From: Apis mellifera
Lineage: Eukaryota > Arthropoda > Insecta > Hymenoptera > Apidae
DNA: 64,000 nt
Direction: 5' to 3'
Assembly: GCF_003254395.2 (NCBI RefSeq)
Contig: NC_037647.1
Coordinates: 10,235,050 to 10,299,049 of the forward strand
In this document: positions 62,341 to 64,000 of the stretch, piece after piece
Layout of the letters: every line of letters begins with the position of its first letter
Numbering within the stretch: position 1 is the first letter of the stretch
Notes under the pieces: model-generated
Told to the model about the DNA's origin: nothing
Databases searched by the model: none
Seen by the model: only the letters and a program-made list of their open reading frames with translations
Position numbers and translations under genes: made by a program

Positions 62341-64000
62341 TTAAGAAGAAATAAATTTGAATTTATTACTACCCATTTTTAATAAGATTCCGTTTTCGTT
62401 TAATTTCGCAAGAAATTCAGAAAAATCACCCATTATAAAATTTCTATCCATCGCAATCTCTTGTAATCTTTTCATAGAAAATATTTGACTTTTATTAGAA
62501 TTGGTTTCTTTTCTTAATATTTCTATAAACTGTTTAATCTTGAAATAAAGATTATATATCAATATATATCGTATATATCTTTTATTAAACGTGGTAAATC
62601 TATTATTTACTCACTTTTCCAGTAGTTACATTTTTTGTACCTAAAGATTGATAATTTATAAATTTATCATCAAATGTATGTTGTAAAATTTCTATTACAT
62701 CCAAAGCATCTGCTTCTGTTGCCTCTGTCCGTAATTCCAATTTTGCTCTAGCCTATTTAACAACAACATTTCTTTTTAATTTAAAATCTATATAAAGATT
62801 GAAACAAACAGTAATTAAAATAAACCTCTGTTAATCGTATCATAGCTTCTAATTGTCTGTTGCAGACAGATAAACCGTTAAATTTATTATTTTTATTTCG
62901 TAATTTTAAATAATAATTCTGTAATATTATAGCTGCCTCTTTAGTCAATTTTGGTTTAACATATTGTCGTGCGTATGCGATATATTTTCTGAGAATTGAT
63001 TGCGGAATAATATTCGGATTTTCGTCCACAGAAAGTCTAAGTTTATCTCTAAAAATGTTTTTAAATAAATATTTAAATAAATTTTATGAATAATAAGTTA
63101 ATTAATATATTTTTAATTACCTTAATGAAAGTTTGGTTGTATCTGGTGCATTTATACATTGATATGTATTACTTTGTGTTTTATCAATTGTATTTATATC
63201 AGTATGGATGGACATAACGTGTTTGCATAATAAATCGTCTATATGCTATTATGAACAAAAAAATATAATATTAAATATAATATTAAAAGTATTTATACGT
63301 CATTATATATTAAATTATTTATACTTTATTTGGCTCATCCAATAATAAAAATATTAAATCAAAACGGGACAAGAGAGGTGCACTCATTTTTAAGTTTTGT
63401 ATTACTGTCTTATTTCGATTAAATCGGCCACCAATTGGATTAGCAGCTGCAAGAATGGATGTTCTCGTAGGAAGGGAACATATTATTCCTGATTTAGCAA
63501 TGCTTACGCTTTGCTGTTCCATAGCTTCCAATAAAACCTATAATTCAAATAATTTGTTACATTATCATGAAATAATAAATTATCAAAAATATGTTATTAA
63601 TTTTATAAAAATATAAAATTAAAAATTCTTTATCAATTTAATTATATAAATATTTTTTTTTTTAATAGCTTTACCGCATGTTGTTTACACATTTTATCAA
63701 ATTCATCGATACAACAACATCCTCTATCTGTTAAAACTAATGCCCCAGGTTCTAAATTAAAATTATTACTCTTATTTTCTTTCGCTAATGTTATTGTCAA
63801 ACCGGATGATGTACTTGAATTTCCGCATACATATACACCTTTAAAAATCATGTTATAAATTCTTTGACGATATATGTTAAATAAAAAATTTTTCATTTGT
63901 TATACCTTTTGCGGCAATTCGAGCACAAGCTTGTAACATTTGCGATTTTCCAAGGCCAGGATCACCAACGATTAATATATGAATATTTTCTCGTAATTCG
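62341..64000 (-). CDS. MCM8: DNA helicase MCM8, C-terminal part (5' end outside window)
   Basis: Seven exons in transcript order: 64000-63906 (partial), 63838-63675, 63537-63325, 63245-63121, 63048-62826, 62752-62615 and 62538-62341. About 384 residues are visible. They include Walker A GDPGLGKSQ, the MCM8-typical GVYVCGNSSTSSGLTITLAKE, Walker B CCCIDEFDKM, LLEAMEQQSVSIAKSGI, TSILAAANPIGGRFNR and the arginine finger in LSRFDLIF. A winged-helix-like C-terminus ends the protein. The spacing and GNSSTSSGLT favour MCM8 over MCM2-7 and MCM9. MCM8 with MCM9 acts in homologous recombination and in repair of double-strand breaks and crosslinks; the Drosophila ortholog rec is a meiotic recombination factor. 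One donor (at 62825) is a weak GTTTAT. Confidence 0.93.

Overview
The window looks like nuclear DNA from a bee, most likely Apis. It is very AT-rich, its introns are short and AT-rich with GT-AG ends, and the genes are typical insect single-copy genes. I saw no rRNA, tRNA, CRISPR array or recognisable transposon. Most multi-exon models below were joined by hand from splice signals and reading phase. For every complete model the summed exon length is a multiple of three.

Layout, left to right. 1-1377 (+): last four exons of an intraflagellar-transport gene, probably IFT122. 1912-4893 (+): secreted CUB-domain protein. 5433-7224 (-): prostaglandin E synthase 2. 8192-11474 (+): Rab geranylgeranyltransferase alpha, whose first coding exon is only the ATG. 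13850-15254 (+): YjbQ/UPF0047 protein, followed by a long non-coding stretch. 20968-23820 (-): secreted coiled-coil protein I could not identify, with a 5' UTR exon near 25.7 kb. 27140-34611 (+): mitochondrial RNA polymerase in 18 exons, with a long (CT)n/(CCCT)n tract in intron 14. 35095-46556 (-): ATM kinase in 18 exons, one of them 4.3 kb. 50342-53754 (+): inositol-3-phosphate synthase. 55039-62207: five small orphan genes, at least four of them cysteine-rich. 62341-64000 (-): C-terminal part of MCM8, cut by the window edge.

Most of the window is conserved housekeeping: ciliary transport, prenylation of Rab proteins, mitochondrial transcription, inositol synthesis, and DNA-damage signalling and repair (ATM, MCM8). 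Neighbours are not obviously related in function and there are no operons. The accessory part is 55-62.2 kb. It holds a 471-residue Cys-Pro repeat protein, an 88-residue Cys/Pro protein transcribed divergently from it, a 60-residue two-exon Cys/Pro protein, and two further small orphan genes. One of those, at 56736-57975, shares an exactly spaced five-cysteine motif with the long repeat protein. This suggests a locally duplicated, fast-evolving family. By analogy with Drosophila Mst Cys-Gly-Pro proteins, a sperm or other structural role is possible, but that is inference.
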